The notes under the pieces: model-generated
Databases searched by the model: none
The model's input: only the letters and a program-made list of their open reading frames with translations
Told to the model about the DNA's origin: nothing
Shown here: piece after piece, positions 1 to 12,700 of the stretch
Layout: every line of letters starts with the position of its first letter
How positions within the stretch are numbered: the first letter of the stretch is position 1
Translations under genes and position numbers: made by a program
NCBI RefSeq assembly: GCF_020379485.1
Contig: NC_063451.1
Coordinates: 1,237,739-1,301,738 of the forward strand
Length of the DNA: 64,000 bases
Direction of reading: 5' to 3'
Source: Brassica napus
Lineage: Eukaryota > Streptophyta > Magnoliopsida > Brassicales > Brassicaceae

Positions 1-59
1 ATGAATGGTATACTATAAGTTAGAAATGAGAGGTGTGTGGCAGAGATCAAATCAGAAGA

Positions 60-231
60 TCATGGAAGTTCAGTTGTAGGACACGATAATGTCTAACTCT
101 AATTAGTACGAGGCCTTTTGGAAAGGAGTCCAAAAGTAAATTCATGGGAACCAGTCAATTAGGCTCAAAGTGGACAATATCGTACTAATCGGATAATATA
201 GAGTTGGACATGTGCTCACACAATTCCAACA
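60..231 (-). mobile_element. LTR-like or TRIM-like fragment (uncertain)
   Basis: Read on the minus strand this begins TGTTGGAATTGTGTGAGC at 231. It contains two related blocks in opposite orientation: GTACTAAT...GAGTTGGAC at about 181-210 and its near complement at about 90-115. The TGTTGG start and foldback layout resemble plant solo LTRs and TRIM elements, which I recall only by pattern. No second boundary or target duplication is visible, so the left limit is a guess. Confidence 0.3.
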
Positions 232-324
232 ATAATACCTACATATATACGCTTCTCATGCCTTTGTACTCCATAAAACTCCATCCGTTTTTTCCATTAT
301 TTCATGAGTAATGCATGTTTTAGA

Positions 325-672
325 TTTGTTGGTCTTATTATATAAAAGGATCAAGCCAATTAAAAAAATATATATATATAAAAGGATTTTAAACTTTTAT
401 CTAAATATTTTTCTTTTTCTTTTGTGTATAGATCATCAACATAAATGCAATTTCAAAGAAAATCCATTAAAAGAACATCATTCTAAGCCTTGACAGATTC
501 CTCTAGACTTTATTTTGAACATGCAAAAATAGGAACCATCAACCAAAACAAACCATGACTAATAATTCATGCATAATGCGTTACATAACACGATAGACGA
601 AATCAAATCAAATGTTTACAGAAAAGACAAACTAGAAAATAGATCAAAGTCACCCTAATGATCACCCCAAAA
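325..672 (-). repeat. Duplicated 3' flank of the glycine-rich protein gene (copy A)
   Basis: This stretch repeats, with small differences, the sequence at about 14340-14665 that lies just downstream of the intact glycine-rich protein gene. Shared landmarks are the run ending in catcaaccaaaac, the block around cacgatagacgaaatcaaat, and gatcaccccaaaagacc. It shows that the GRP locus was partly duplicated before the two LINEs landed between the copies. Confidence 0.75.
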
Positions 673-815
673 GACCATGAAAGCCACCGATTCCAACTGC
701 GCCACCTATGCCACCGTATTTACCAATGCCGCCTATACCATGAAAGCCACTGATTCCAGTTGCACCACCTATGCAACTGTATGCCGCCTATACCATGAAA
801 GCCACCGATTTCAGA
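673..815 (-). pseudogene. Truncated glycine-rich protein gene fragment
   Basis: The minus strand encodes roughly two units of the Gly-rich repeat seen in the intact gene at 14744-15427 (GIGKYGGIGGAAGIGGFHG type), with substitutions and a short deletion in the second unit. There is no signal peptide, start codon or C-terminus. At 672/673 the downstream flank joins directly to the repeat region. The intact copy has about 310 bp more there, so the fragment carries an internal deletion. It is a relic and not a functional gene. Confidence 0.75.
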
Positions 816-1540
816 GGATATATAAAATTATTGCTAGGTCTGTACTAGGTTTGTACTGTAAGAAGACTGACTAATGACCGTTGGATTTCAAGATGTTGTG
901 TATTGGTTTTTTTTGTAGCTGCAGATTTTAGTTGACGTGTAAAGATAAAAATCGATGGTTTCATGTCGTTAAATCGAATTATTGTTTTCATGTCATGCAT
1001 TCACTCTCTTTGGTTGCCAATGCATACATCAACTCATTTATTTTCAAGATAAAATACATATAAATTGACCTTTCTAATGTTTCTAACCAGGCTTTGGTTG
1101 CGTTCAATAGAGCGTTTGAGATGCACGCGTTTTTTGAAATCTCTCCCAGGCCCATTTCCCCAGACAAGCGCACTCCTCAGATCTAGTTCGATCGCCTCCG
1201 CTCTCCACCTTAGCTCCTCCGTCCTGTAGCTCCGACAACCACCGCAACTACTTTCCGGCGTGAAGTTTTTTGGGGCAATCGATTTCCCCCTTTTATGGTG
1301 GTTCTTTGTACGGTGTAGAAATGAAATCTGGAAAGAAACCCATGACAGATCTGGGAGCTTTGTTCGACGAAAACTTCATAAACTAAACATACCAGCTTCT
1401 TTACCTCGACGCTAAGGACCGGAGGACAGTTTCCTCTCTCGTCAGTGAGAGCTACCACACTCAGTCTCTACGGACCACCTCGTCGTTACCTCGCAGTGAG
1501 GATTCAACCCAGCTCATTAGTTAGTGCAACCTACATCAAC

Positions 1541-3247
1541 ATGTCGAACAGGTATTCAAGATCCGAAAAAGGAAAATGGGTGCCTGAGGCATCTAGAACC
1601 CCAACACGGAAACCCTCTTCGCAAGGAAGAAGAGCCCCAATTCTACTCCCGTCAAATGACAACTCAGAACTCATCGAAGACAACAAGCTCACTCTCTTAG
1701 GTCGGGTCACCAAACCATCGATCCAAAAACCTCAGTGGGTCCTGGACTGGCTAATCCAATTCTGGAACCTCGAAACCGCTGTCACAGGAAGAACTCTAGG
1801 ACCAGACTTGTTCCAAGTCAAATTTGAGACAGAGGATGCCTTATTATCTGTAATGCGGCGAGCACCTTTCCACTACAAAAGGTGGATGATCATCCTACAA
1901 CGATGGGAGCCAATCGTCTCAAACTCTTTCCCCAGGCGTACTCCATTCTGGATTAATATTCACGGCCTGCCCCTCCACTTCTGGACCTTCCAGATCCTAG
2001 AAACTATTGGAAAAGCGCTTGGTGTCCACATGGATGAGGACATTCCCCAAGGCAGAGTTCGTGTGGATATTGATTGTCTAAAAAACCTGGAGATGCAACT
2101 TCCGGTCCAACTTCAGTCTGGTGAAGTCTTCAATGTGGACTTGGAGTACGAAAATCTGCAGAAACATTGTTTCTACTGCTACTCTCTCTTCCATGAGGAG
2201 GATGACTGCCCTAGTAAACCAGTCTCGACAAGAACATCTGCCCACGAGTTGGGAATAAGCCAGCAGAATACACTGAGGAGCCTAGAGGATCACTGAAGAC
2301 GTCAAGACTACCGACGAGCTCCAACAAGCCAAATGAGGAACTCGGATTCTCTTCCTAGAGATGATCATGCGGTATCTCAAAGATCAGCTACCTCTCGACC
2401 AAGTTATCCGGAAAGAAGACCTTACCATGACTATGCGCGACACCAATCATCTTATGACTCAAGAGCTGTAGGAAGAGCTCAGGACAGGAGGCCTACATTT
2501 GAGAGAAGAGAGCTAAGAGACCGTTCCTCCACCCACTCTTCGAGAGAATACCACCTTCATGGGGATCGTCCTCAATATTCTCAGTCCTCAAGGACCCCTC
2601 CCCCGAATCCAGCCAGGGAGCCTATGGAACTACCGGTTATTCCGGAACGTGGTGAGATTAACAGCCACTCCTCAGAGCGACGATCAGCGCTGGAGAGAAT
2701 TGAGCGCCCCCATCAGGAATCCCAGAGGTCTGGTGGCCTCTCCACCTCATTGATAGCACGGCTGCAAGATGTTGAGGTCAACTATGAGCAAGGAGACCTT
2801 CGTAATAAATTTAATGAAGGAAGTGCTGGTAGCAAACATAACCAGTCACCGGCTAGGGATCACCCTGTGTCTGGTCAGAGAGTCCCTGCTACACTGCGAA
2901 TTGGCTCTCCTGTAGGCACTAAAACCAAAACTAATCAAGCATCCTCAAGTAAAAAGAAAGCTGCAAGCAAAGCATCGGCAAAGAAAGGAACCAGTGCTAA
3001 TCCAGCAGCTCAAGGGAAGAGAGCAACCAGAGCAAAAGTGAATAGAAGTCCCCTCCAAAGTACGCGCCTTTCGAAACAGATGACAGCTCGCTCCACTAAT
3101 CCGCCCCGCAAGAAATTATGTGTGGAAAGGAGTGGGAATGAAGACTTACCTGATCCTCAAGCGCAAGAACCCCCAACAATAGTGCAAGTCCCAGCAACAA
3201 GGAAGCGAAGGGCGGATTTTCGGCCCCCGCAAAACCCGATTCCTTAG
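1541..3247 (+). pseudogene. LINE 1 ORF1: DUF4283 and CCHC zinc-knuckle protein, one in-frame stop
   Basis: The ORF1 protein of LINEs is a nucleic-acid-binding chaperone that coats the element RNA. The frame opens further upstream at 1445, but ATG 1541 (MSNRYSRSEKGKW) is the start I prefer because it looks like the usual basic N-terminus. The DUF4283 region runs from about LLGRVTKPS to LQRWEP, followed by a zinc knuckle, CFYCYSLFHEEDDC. A TGA at 2294-2296 interrupts the frame. The same frame then continues to 3247 as a long basic, Ser/Arg-rich tail. The tail end overlaps the beginning of ORF2 by a few bases. Confidence 0.85.
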
Positions 3248-6200
3248 CTCTAGCCTGCTGGAACTGTCAAGGTTTGGGAGGTGACTTGACAGTTCCAAGA
3301 ATCCGGGAAATAAAAAAGACCCTAAACCCGAATAGTCTCTTCCTAATGGAGACCAAAAATCAAGATGAGTTTGTGCTTTCTGAGCTCCAGAGTCTCCGAT
3401 ATGATGACCACCTCACAGTCCCACCAATTGGCATCAGTGGAGGCTTGGCACTCTTCTAGAAAGCAGACATTGACATCAGTATACTTGAAGCGACCCCACA
3501 CTTCATTGACACCAAACTGAAGGTAAAAAATATTGAGTTTCATGTCACTTTTATATATGGGATGCCTCAACAAGAAAATAGAGCTGCGTTTTGGGAATCC
3601 ATTTCCCAGCTTGGGCGAGACAGAGATACTGCCTGGCTTCTTTCAGGGGACTTTAATGACATCTTAGACAATGTGGAGAAGGTCGGGGGACCAGAGAGAT
3701 GTGAGGGTTCTTTTATCCCCTTTCGAAGCTTTGTGTCGGAAAATGGCTTGTGGGATGTGAAGCATGTAGGCAACCCCCTTTCGTGGAGGGGGCAACAATG
3801 TACACACTTCATCCGAGCCAGGTTGGACCGTGCATTAGCAAATTGTGCTTGGTTTGATATGTTCCCTGCTGGCCGCTGTGATTACCTCCGTTTTGAGGGT
3901 TCTGACCATAGACCTCTGGTGACCTACTTGGATTCATCCAAGCCTAAGAGGAGGCGCTTGTTCAGGTACGACCGAAACATCAAGGATATGCCAGAGGCAC
4001 GCAAAGTGATAGAAGAAGCCTGGCAGAAAGATGTACTTAAGCAGGTGGAAAATAAGATAAAGCGTTGTTGTGAGGAACTAATCAAATGGTTTAAAACCAA
4101 GAAGGAGAATAGTGCAAAAGCTATTATTGATCTCCAGTCTATATTGGAGGAGCATCTTTCCTGTGGAAACCCATACCCGAAAATCATCAGGGAGCTCTCC
4201 CTAGCCCTCAGCAAAGCATACAAGGAGGAGGAATTGTACTGGCGTCAAAGAAGTAGGGTGCAATGGTTACAAGGAGGAGACAGGAACAGCGCCTACTTCC
4301 ATGCTGTAACTAAACGAAGGAGATCCTATAATCGCCTAACCACCATTGAAGATGAAGTCGGCATACCTTTTCATGAGGAGACTGAGATCGGTAAAGTCTT
4401 TGAAGACTACTATACCAAACTCTTTACATCTAATGGCGCTGGTGGTCTGGGGGCTGTTGAAGAATCCATCTCAAGGCGTATTTCCCCGGAGACCAATCAA
4501 ATACTCACGGCGATCCCAACGGATACGGAGATTCTCTGCGCAGTGAAGCAAATCAACACTGATAAGGCGCCAGGACCAGACGGTTTCTCTGCAGGGTTCT
4601 ATCATTCCTTTTGGGAAGTGATAGGGGAGGACATCTGTAGGGAGGTGCGGGACTTTTTCCTGACTGGAAAAATGGATCCAAAAATCAATGAAACGCATAT
4701 TTGTCTACTCCCTAAGGTCCCTGGTGCAAAGAGCCCCTCAGAGTTCCGTCCCATAGCGCTCTGCAATGTGCGCTACAAGATCATAGCAAAGATACTAACC
4801 CTTCGTCTCCAGAAGTTCCTTGATCACATCGTGTCCAAGCAGCAATCAGCTTTTGTCCCGGGGCGTGCTATTACGGACAACATCCTTATCACTCACGAGA
4901 ACCTGCACTATCTAAAGTTTTCTGAAGCCTCAAAGAGATGCTCCATGGTGATCAAAACCGACATGAGCAAAGCGTACGACAGAATTGAGTGGACTTTCCT
5001 AGCCAAAGTCCTCGACCAGCTAGGCTTTGACTCGGTGTGGGTGAATTGGGTGATGGAATGTGTCTCCACTGTTTCGTATGCATACCTCATCAATGGTGCG
5101 CCGTTTGGTAAAGTTCAACCGAACAGAGGGCTACGGCAAGGAGACCCGCTGTCCCCGTACCTGTTCATTCTGTGTGTTGAGGTACTCACGGGACTGTGCC
5201 TGAAGGAACAACAAAATGGGCAACTGAAGGGACTACAAGTGGCTCGAAGAAGCCCTTTCATCAACCATTTATTGTTCGCGGATGATACAGTCTTTTTCAG
5301 TAGTACCAATGTGAAGAGCTGTACCTCTCTAATGAGGATTCTAAAGAGATACGAGAACTGCTCAGGGCAGTGCATAAACCTGAACAAGTCAACAATATCC
5401 TTCTCCTCGAAAACGCCAGAGTCGATCATGCGTAGAGTTAAAACCTTTATTGGCATAGAGAAGGAAGGTGGCATGGGCAAATACCTAGGGTTACCTAAGA
5501 ATTTTGGACGCAAGAAGAGGGATGTTTTTACAGGACTGGTGGACAAGATACGCCAACGCTCCCAAGCATGGCCGATGAAGTTCCTATCGGGTGCGGGAAA
5601 GCATGTGATGCTGCAAACAGTCCTATCAACTCTCCCCAACTTCTCCATGCAAAGCTTCAAAATCCCCAAGTCAGTCTGTAAGCGCATCCAATCAATCTTG
5701 ACAAGATTTTGGTGGGATAGTGCACCTGATAAACGGAAGATGGCGTGGGTTTCATGGGATCGAATGGCAACGCCAAAATGTGTGGGGGGCCTAGGCTTTA
5801 AGAATATTGAATCGTTCAATGATGTCCTCCTAGCTACATTGGGATGGCGCATCATGAACAACCCCGAAGCTTTACTGTCCCAAGTGCTGAAAGGAAAGTA
5901 TTTCTCAGAATGCTCCTTTATGGAGAGCACCCCTAAACAGGCGGCGTCACATGGTTGGACAGGGATAATGGCAGGGAAAGAGGTTCTTGAGAAGGGGTTG
6001 GGCTACTTGGTAGGAGATGGAGCTAGTATCAACGTATGGTCTAGCCCTTGGCTCTCCACTTCAAAACCGCTGACGCCCATTGGACCTCCAACAAGGACAA
6101 ACCAGCACCTTAAAGTCCAAAACTTGCTATTACCGGACTCGAATGAATGGAATTTATCTTTGGTGCGGTTCCATTTACCTCATTATGAGGAAGTTATCAG

Positions 6201-7260
6201 GCAGCTAATCCCCAGTTCCAAAAAACCTCCTGATAAATTGGTGTGGTTAGGAGAGAGCAAAGGTAACTATACCACCAAGTCTGGCTATAGGATGACCAAT
6301 CTAATAGAACATCAACCGAACCCGCTTGGGTTTGATTGGATCAAACATGTCTGGAAACTAGACGCTCCAGGAAAGATCCAACATTTCATTTGGAGAGCTC
6401 TGAACAGTGTCCTACCTGTCGCAGAGCTTCTGATCAGACGTGGAGTGGAAGTTGCTCATGCGTGTAAGGTTTGTGGGATGCTGGAAACTGTTGAACATGT
6501 TCTCATGCACTGTCCTTTTGCTCAACGAACATGGGAGCTCGCTCCAATCTTTCTCCCTGGCTCCCAAGCTCAGGCCTTCCCTTTGGGCACACTACAACAC
6601 CTATTGTCCCTTATCCCCAAGGTCCTAAATCTCCCGCCGTCAGGTCTGTGTTGTTCCCCCCTGTCCCCTTGGATCATTTGGAACCTTTGGACAGCAAGGA
6701 ACAAGAGACTGTTTGAGGATAAGCTATACACAGCGGAGGAGACTCTCTCCAAAGCAGTTCGAGATGCTAAAGAATGGGAAGCTGCTAAGACAAAACCAGA
6801 AACATTTGAACTCCCTTTGCGAAGCAATGCAGAAAAGATTGTGACTGAGGTTCCGACATGTTCGGTAGATGGGGCTTGGAATGTTGAGACTAAATGTGCT
6901 GGACTTGGTTGGTTTATACAGGATAAGAAGACCCATTTGGAGATCCAAGGCGCGGAGTCGCGCAGCTTTGTCGGATCAGCTCTAATAGCGGAGGCTCTAG
7001 CCATTCGGAAGGCGATGCAGGAAGCATCAAAAGAGGGGTTTTCAAGGCTCCAGATTCTATCGGACTCAAGCGTCCTCATTTCTGCCATGCGATCAGGGTC
7101 GGTGTTGAACGAGATAGCGGAACTTCTATGCGATATTAGTCACCTCATTCCTTTCTTCACATCTCTATCTTTTGTTTTAATTCCGCGCTCCGCAAACCTT
7201 GTAGCGGATAACCTTGCAAAAAATGCTCTCGCTTCTCTTATGTTGCAAAACAATATGTAA
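3241..7260 (+). pseudogene. LINE 1 ORF2: endonuclease, reverse transcriptase, RNase H, one in-frame stop
   Basis: ORF2 nicks target DNA and copies the element RNA there. The frame shows, in order: an APE-like endonuclease (ACWNCQGLG near 3253, GDFND, SDHRP), reverse transcriptase ([35 protein letters not shown]), the zf-RVT segment with a Cys/His cluster ([18 protein letters not shown]), and an RNase H domain ([32 protein letters not shown]). One TAG at 3457-3459 lies in the endonuclease at a position where the sister element has tryptophan (GGLALF* against GGLALMWK), consistent with TGG to TAG. Downstream, 1232 codons are uninterrupted to 7260. Confidence 0.9.
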
Positions 7261-7446
7261 GCTTTTATTAGTTGAATGAAAAGCTGTTGACCAAAAAAAA
7301 AATTGACCTTTCTAATAAATAATTAGAAAAAACTAAAATATAAGAATACAAAGAGACTGAAATTGTTTTCATCCTAAAATGACTTTTATTAGATATTTCA
7401 TTTGATCATCTTTATATTCACCATCACAATCATATATTATATCAAA

Positions 7447-7857
7447 TCATTTCCATGGGAAACATTTACCTTTTTTATCAAGCTTGCATAGACCATCAGG
7501 TTTGATAGTCCAGTTACATTTATAACATTCATCTTGATCTCTCAAAGCATCAAATATATCAAACTGCTTGACCTGATTGTTCCAGTGGAAGCTGCAAAAG
7601 AACAGTGTTGATTTCCAGAGATTTGATTGAAATGTAAAGTGGTAATCTGTGTTGGCAGCCACCATGTGAACCCCCAAATCGTTATCTTTAGATTTGCAAT
7701 GAACCGTAAGAAGTGGACCTCCAAGATTATTTGTCATTGTGACGGTGGTTTCGAGCCAAAACGGTGGTAGCTCATGACTCGGACCAAACAAAAGAACCAT
7801 GATCAGAAAAGCAACATAAAGTTTTGGTGAATTTCTCATTGATGCAGGATTTATCAA
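7447..7857 (-). CDS. Self-incompatibility S1 family protein (S-protein homologue)
   Basis: A 136-aa secreted protein of the plant S-protein homologue family, related to the Papaver stigmatic S protein; most members have unknown roles. The N-terminus carries a hydrophobic signal segment (LYVAFLIMVLLFG). The first Met is at 7857, but Met7 (7839) would give a more typical signal peptide. The mature part has family hallmarks: VHCKSKDNDLG, FQSNLW, FFCSFHWN, and a C-terminal Cys cluster (DECYKCNWTIKPDGLC) ending in CFPWK. The frame is intact and intronless, as usual for the family. A TATA-like tatatac lies near 7925. LINE 1 ends about 150 bp past the stop and LINE 2 begins about 165 bp upstream of the start, so both may affect expression. 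The likely Arabidopsis counterpart is At1g04645, by position and type. Confidence 0.85.
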   Translation of the reverse strand: MINPASMRNSPKLYVAFLIMVLLFGPSHELPPFWLETTVTMTNNLGGPLLTVHCKSKDNDLGVHMVAANTDYHFTFQSNLWKSTLFFCSFHWNNQVKQFDIFDALRDQDECYKCNWTIKPDGLCKLDKKGKCFPWK

Positions 7858-8320
7858 TAAGATTTGCTATATTGGTGTTGAATTTGTAGGAATTGGGAAT
7901 GGCTCAACATATTCTTTCCATATATACATAGTGTTTTTGTAGTAAATAAACAATTTTTTTCTTAAGATAGTAATAAATTAATTATATTACCAATTGACCA
8001 ATATGAACAAGCGAACGAGTCAAAAAAAAATCTCAAGGAATTCTCTCGGCGTAATATAGCAGATTCCTTTTTTTGGGCTTTCTTCCCTGTTTGCTAAAAT
8101 ACTCTTTCAAGCAAAGTGGGGCCTTTGGTGGAAAAAACACGGTTCCTTTCTCAAAAGTCATCCTCATTATTGGCTTTTAACATCATTATCTTTTCAGATC
8201 CAAAAAAAAGTCTACGTTTTGTTCTTGAAGCTTCATCAGGTTCTTCTTCAAATCAAAGGGATTTTCGCCGATCTGTCTCATTGTTAGTCACTACACTTTT
8301 CTTCAAGTTTGGAATTCTCA

Positions 8321-9763
8321 ATGACGTCACATCTGGATAAAGCTCTGCTTCAGTTGTCATTAGAAGAAGACGATGAACCATTTCTGCTTCCTGATCATCC
8401 GGAGTATTACTCAACGGGTAGGAATGCGCTAAGCGTGGTTGGCAGATTACTGAACCCTAAGTGCCAGAGCATGGCAGACCTAATCCTCGACATGCCTCGG
8501 AAGTGGCGTCTGTACGACAGGGTGAAAGGAGTGGCCTTATCAAAAGATAAGTTTCAGTTTATCTTCAAACATGAACAAGATATGATCGATGTGCTCAACA
8601 AAGGAGCTCACACACACAACATGTGGCCTATTGCTCTGGAGAGATGGGTTGAGAAACCGCCGGAGGACTATCTACAATATATATCTGTATGGGTTCAGAT
8701 GAGAAACATTCCCATCAACCACTACACGAAGAAAGCATTAGAATCTCTGGGAGATTTTGCTGGTAAAGTGGAGGTGGTGGCCTTTGATCCCGACAAATCT
8801 CAGGTCAGAGATTATGTAAGAGTTCTGGTACGGTTTGATGTCTCAAAACCTCTTAGGAGGGCGAAGAAAGTTACAACACCAGGAGGAGAAGCGGTAAACA
8901 TCTTATATGATTATGAAAGGCTTCAGAAAAGATGTTATACATGTCAGAGGATCACCCATGAGCAACCTCAGTGTCCTATCTTCAAAAACTTGAAGGCTTC
9001 CACGGAGATCCTGGAAGGCTCATCTGCGGAAAGTAAAAGAAATGAGGATTTTGCCCATCAGAAAAAATCTGACCCGCTCTTCGGGCTCATTCCAGAGCAT
9101 CAGCTAGGGTTGGACCCTATCACTGGCAGACCGAAGATTGCTGAGGAAGTTCTGGAGGATATGAGGTTATACTTAAAGGCTGCTTCGGGCGCGGAGAAGG
9201 GTGCTAGGGAGGAAAGGATTAGGAAATCCATTGAAGACCTTGAGAAAGATCCCATTGCTCAGAAAATCTCTCTCAGACTTGAGACCCCTCCGACTGTAAC
9301 CAAAGACTTGGATAGAGGAAAAGGGATTGTCTTTGACTTTAGCGCTTGTCCTGATGCTATCCAAAGATAGGAGAAATTATTGGCGGGCGCAATTTCGGCG
9401 GGAAACAGAGTTCTTCAATCCGGAAAGGTGGTAACGGAGAAGCCTATTTCAATGGAGCAATCTGATTCAAACCAGGGCGGCTCTCCTGCAAGTCTAACGG
9501 GTTATAGCGCTGGCTCCTATGTTCCTAGTGCTTCTGGAACTCTTCTTAAGAAAGCAAAGGGAAGAAAAAGGCCTGGTACGTTCACCAGGAGAGCCAATGG
9601 GAAGGGGGTACTGAGGCCCGATACTGGAAGAGGTAAAATAGTTGGGGAAGGTGTGGTTACGGATGCAAAGAGGAAAGCACAGGAAGATGTCGAGCCATCT
9701 CAAAGCTCTGCAAGGTTTAAGAAACCATTGGTGGTCCCAAGTGAGGGACCGTCCAACATCTAA
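8321..9763 (+). pseudogene. LINE 2 ORF1: DUF4283 and zinc-knuckle protein, one in-frame TAG
   Basis: The nucleic-acid-binding ORF1 protein. ATG 8321 (MTSHLDKALLQLSL) is the probable start, although the frame opens at 8309. The DUF4283 fold runs through about residue 200 (LERWVEKPPEDYLQYISVWV, MRNIPINHYTKKALESLG), followed by a zinc knuckle, CYTCQRITHEQPQC. A TAG at 9368-9370 stops the frame after DAIQR. The same frame then continues to a TAA at 9761-9763, one base before the ORF2 start. If only the stop-terminated product is made, it keeps the DUF4283 domain and knuckle and loses only the low-complexity tail, so some function is possible. Confidence 0.85.
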
Positions 9764-9764
9764 A

Positions 9765-12700
9765 ATGTCTATGATCAGTTGGAATTGCCAGGGATTGGGC
9801 CGTGCACAGGACCTGGTCATTCCAAGGTTACGGGAAATGCGGAAGGAACATTTCCCAGACATTTTGTTTTTAATGGAAACGAAACAGAACCGAGATGGGT
9901 TGGTGGATCTACAGACATTGCTAGGTTATGATAGGATAATGACAGTAAATCCTATCGGGTACAGCGGAGGCTTAGCATTGATGTGGAAACATTTTGTACA
10001 TATTGATTTCAAGTTTGTAGACAAGCATCTAGTGGACTTTAAGGTGCGGTTTGGGAAGGATTGCTTTTTTGTATCTTGTATTTATGGGGAGCCGGAAAAG
10101 AGTAATAGACCAAAACTCTGGGAAAGACTTTCACGTATAGGAGCTTATAGGAAAGAGCCATGGTGTATGGTTGGTGATTTCAACGAGATTAGAAACAATG
10201 ATGAGAAAATAGGCGGTCCGAGAAGAAGTGAGAAATCGTTTCAAGCTTTTAACGATATGCTGCTTATTGGGGAGATGACTGAGCTTCCTAGTACAGGGAA
10301 CAGCTTCACTTGGGGTGGTCAGAGAGGAACATTATCGATACACTCCAAGTTGGATAGGGGTTTTGGGAATAAGAGATGGTTTCAACTGTTTCCAGCGTCT
10401 AATCAAGTCTTCATGGACAAACGAGGATCTGACCATAGACCAGTCCTAGTCAAGCTGATCAATGCCTCAGAGAGTTACAGAGGAAGCTTTCGGTTTGATG
10501 GCAGATTCTTACATAAGACTGGGGTTCAAGATGAAATCAAGAAAGCTTGGCTCACAAATCACCCTTTATTCGAAACCAAGGTAGCTGATAGACTGAAGAA
10601 TTGCAGAAAGGCGTTAAGCAGATGGAAAAAGAAGGAGAACATAAACTCCAGGGACAAGATCAAACAGATTCAGTACGCTTTGGAGATGGAGCAATCTGCG
10701 ATGTATCCTGCTACTCTAAGGATTAACTTTTTAAAAGCAGAGCTGATTCAGGCGTATAGAGAGGAGGAATTGTTTTGGAAGCAAAGATGCAAAGATAAGT
10801 GGGCGGTGAAAGGAGATTTAAATACCAAATATTATCATGCGTCGGTAAAAGCGAACAGATCGAGAAGAAGAATCACCAAACTTATGGATGATAGAGGGCA
10901 GGCACATTTCTCTGAGGCTGCAAAAGGAGAGGTAGCTACTGAATACTTCAAAAAACTTTTTTCCTCGGCTAATTCTGGAGATTTCTCTGCGTTGTTTGAA
11001 GGGTTCTCGAGTAGGGTGACAGCAGGTATGAATGAGATTCTAGTCAGAGAGGTTAGTAAGGAGGAGGTGAAAGAGGCGGTCTTCTCTATCAAAGCGAGCA
11101 GTGCGCCAGGACCGGATGGTATGACGGGGTTGTTTTTCCAGAGTTATTGGAACACGATAGGTGATCAAGTGACAAAAGAGGTGCGGGAATTTTTTGTATT
11201 CGGGACCTTTCCTTTGGAATGGAACTACACTCATCTCTGTCTCCTGCCAAAGATTGATGAACCGATTCTCATGTCTGACCTAAGACCTATCAGCCTTTGT
11301 TCGGTCCTATACAAGATCATCTCAAATATTTTGGTGTCTCGGCTTAAGCCACTCCTTGTTGATATAGTTTCACCAACACAATCTGCCTTTGTAGAGGAGA
11401 GACTCATCACCGACAACATTCTAATTGCCCATGAAGTCATTCATGCGCTGAGGACTGATCGAAGTATATCGAAGGAATTCATGGCCATCAAGTCAGATAT
11501 GTCGAAGGCTTATGATCGCGTGGAATGGGGGTATCTTCGAGCTCTCCTATTGGCTATAGGGTTTGAGACCATGTGGGTAGAAAGAGTGATGTTCTGCGTA
11601 TCTACTGTTAGATACTCTACGCTCATTAATGACCAGCCGTTTGGAAACATCCAACCAGAAAGAGGGATTAGGCAAGGCGACCCTCTGTCTCCGTTCCTTT
11701 TTGTAATCTGCACTGAAGGTCTAATTCATCTTCTCGAGAAAGCAGTTCAGAGTGGAGCTATTGAAGGCATTCGGTTTTCTCCGGGAGGACCTATGATTCA
11801 TCACATGTTGTTTGCTGATGACAGCCTCTTGATTTGCAAAGCATCAACGAATCAGGCAGCAGAACTAATCAAGATTCTTCAGATTTATGAAAAAGCCACG
11901 GGACAAAAAATTAACATTGAGAAATCAGCTATTACTTTTGGGTCTAAGGTGGATGACGGAACCAAGGGGCTTATTCAAGAGATCACAGGAATCACCAAGG
12001 AAGGTGGAACAGGGAATTATTTGGGCCTGCCAGAATGTTTCAGCGGTTCCAAAACTGAGATCTTGGCTTATATCTATGATAGGTTAAAGGATCGACTAAA
12101 TGGATGGTTTGCCAAACTACTGTCTTTGGGTGGTAAAGAGGTTCTGATAAAGGCGGTAGCTATGGCTATGCCTGTGTACGCCATGTCCTGCTTCAAACTC
12201 ACCAAGCAATCGTGTGAGAATCTCACAAGGGCTATGGCGGATTTCTGGTGGAACTCTCTGGAACATAAGAAGAAGATTCACTGGCTGAGCTGGACTAAAA
12301 TGTGCTTGGCAAAAGAACATGGAGGATTAGGGTTCAAAGATATTCAAAGCTTCAATCAGGCTCTTTTGGCTAAGCAAGCATGGAGGATTCTAAATCAGCC
12401 GGACTCCCTCTTTGCAAGAGTCTTTAAGAGCAGGTACTTCGACAACTCTGATTTCCTCTCTGCAAAAAATGGCCCTAGACCGTCATATGCTTGGAGAAGC
12501 ATTCAATTTGGGAAGGACCTGCTAATTCAAGGGCTCCGAAAACATTTGGGAGACGGGAGATCGATATATGTGTGGACTGAGGAATGGATTGGAGGCACTG
12601 AAAGAAGAAGACCTTTGATGAAGAATATTTTTGTCGATCTACTGCTAAGAGTTTCTGATTTGATAGACCACCAGAATGGTTGTTGGAACGTGGAAAAACT

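Larger units (their letters stand above)
1079..7299 (+). mobile_element. Full-length LINE (non-LTR) retrotransposon, element 1
   Basis: A 6.2-kb non-LTR retrotransposon with a GC-richer 5' leader, ORF1, ORF2 and a short A-rich tail. It is bounded by a 17-bp perfect target-site duplication, aaattgacctttctaat, at 1062-1078 and 7300-7316, so both ends are defined. ORF1 (1541-3247) and ORF2 (about 3241-7260) are each interrupted by a single in-frame stop, so this copy cannot make both full proteins without readthrough. The plant L1-type lineage is inferred from the DUF4283/zinc-knuckle ORF1, the APE-type endonuclease, the reverse transcriptase and the C-terminal RNase H. Confidence 0.93.

Noticed and set aside
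5115..5930. 271-codon minus-strand frame inside LINE 1
   Set aside because: It lies opposite the reverse transcriptase region of ORF2 and has no recognisable domain.
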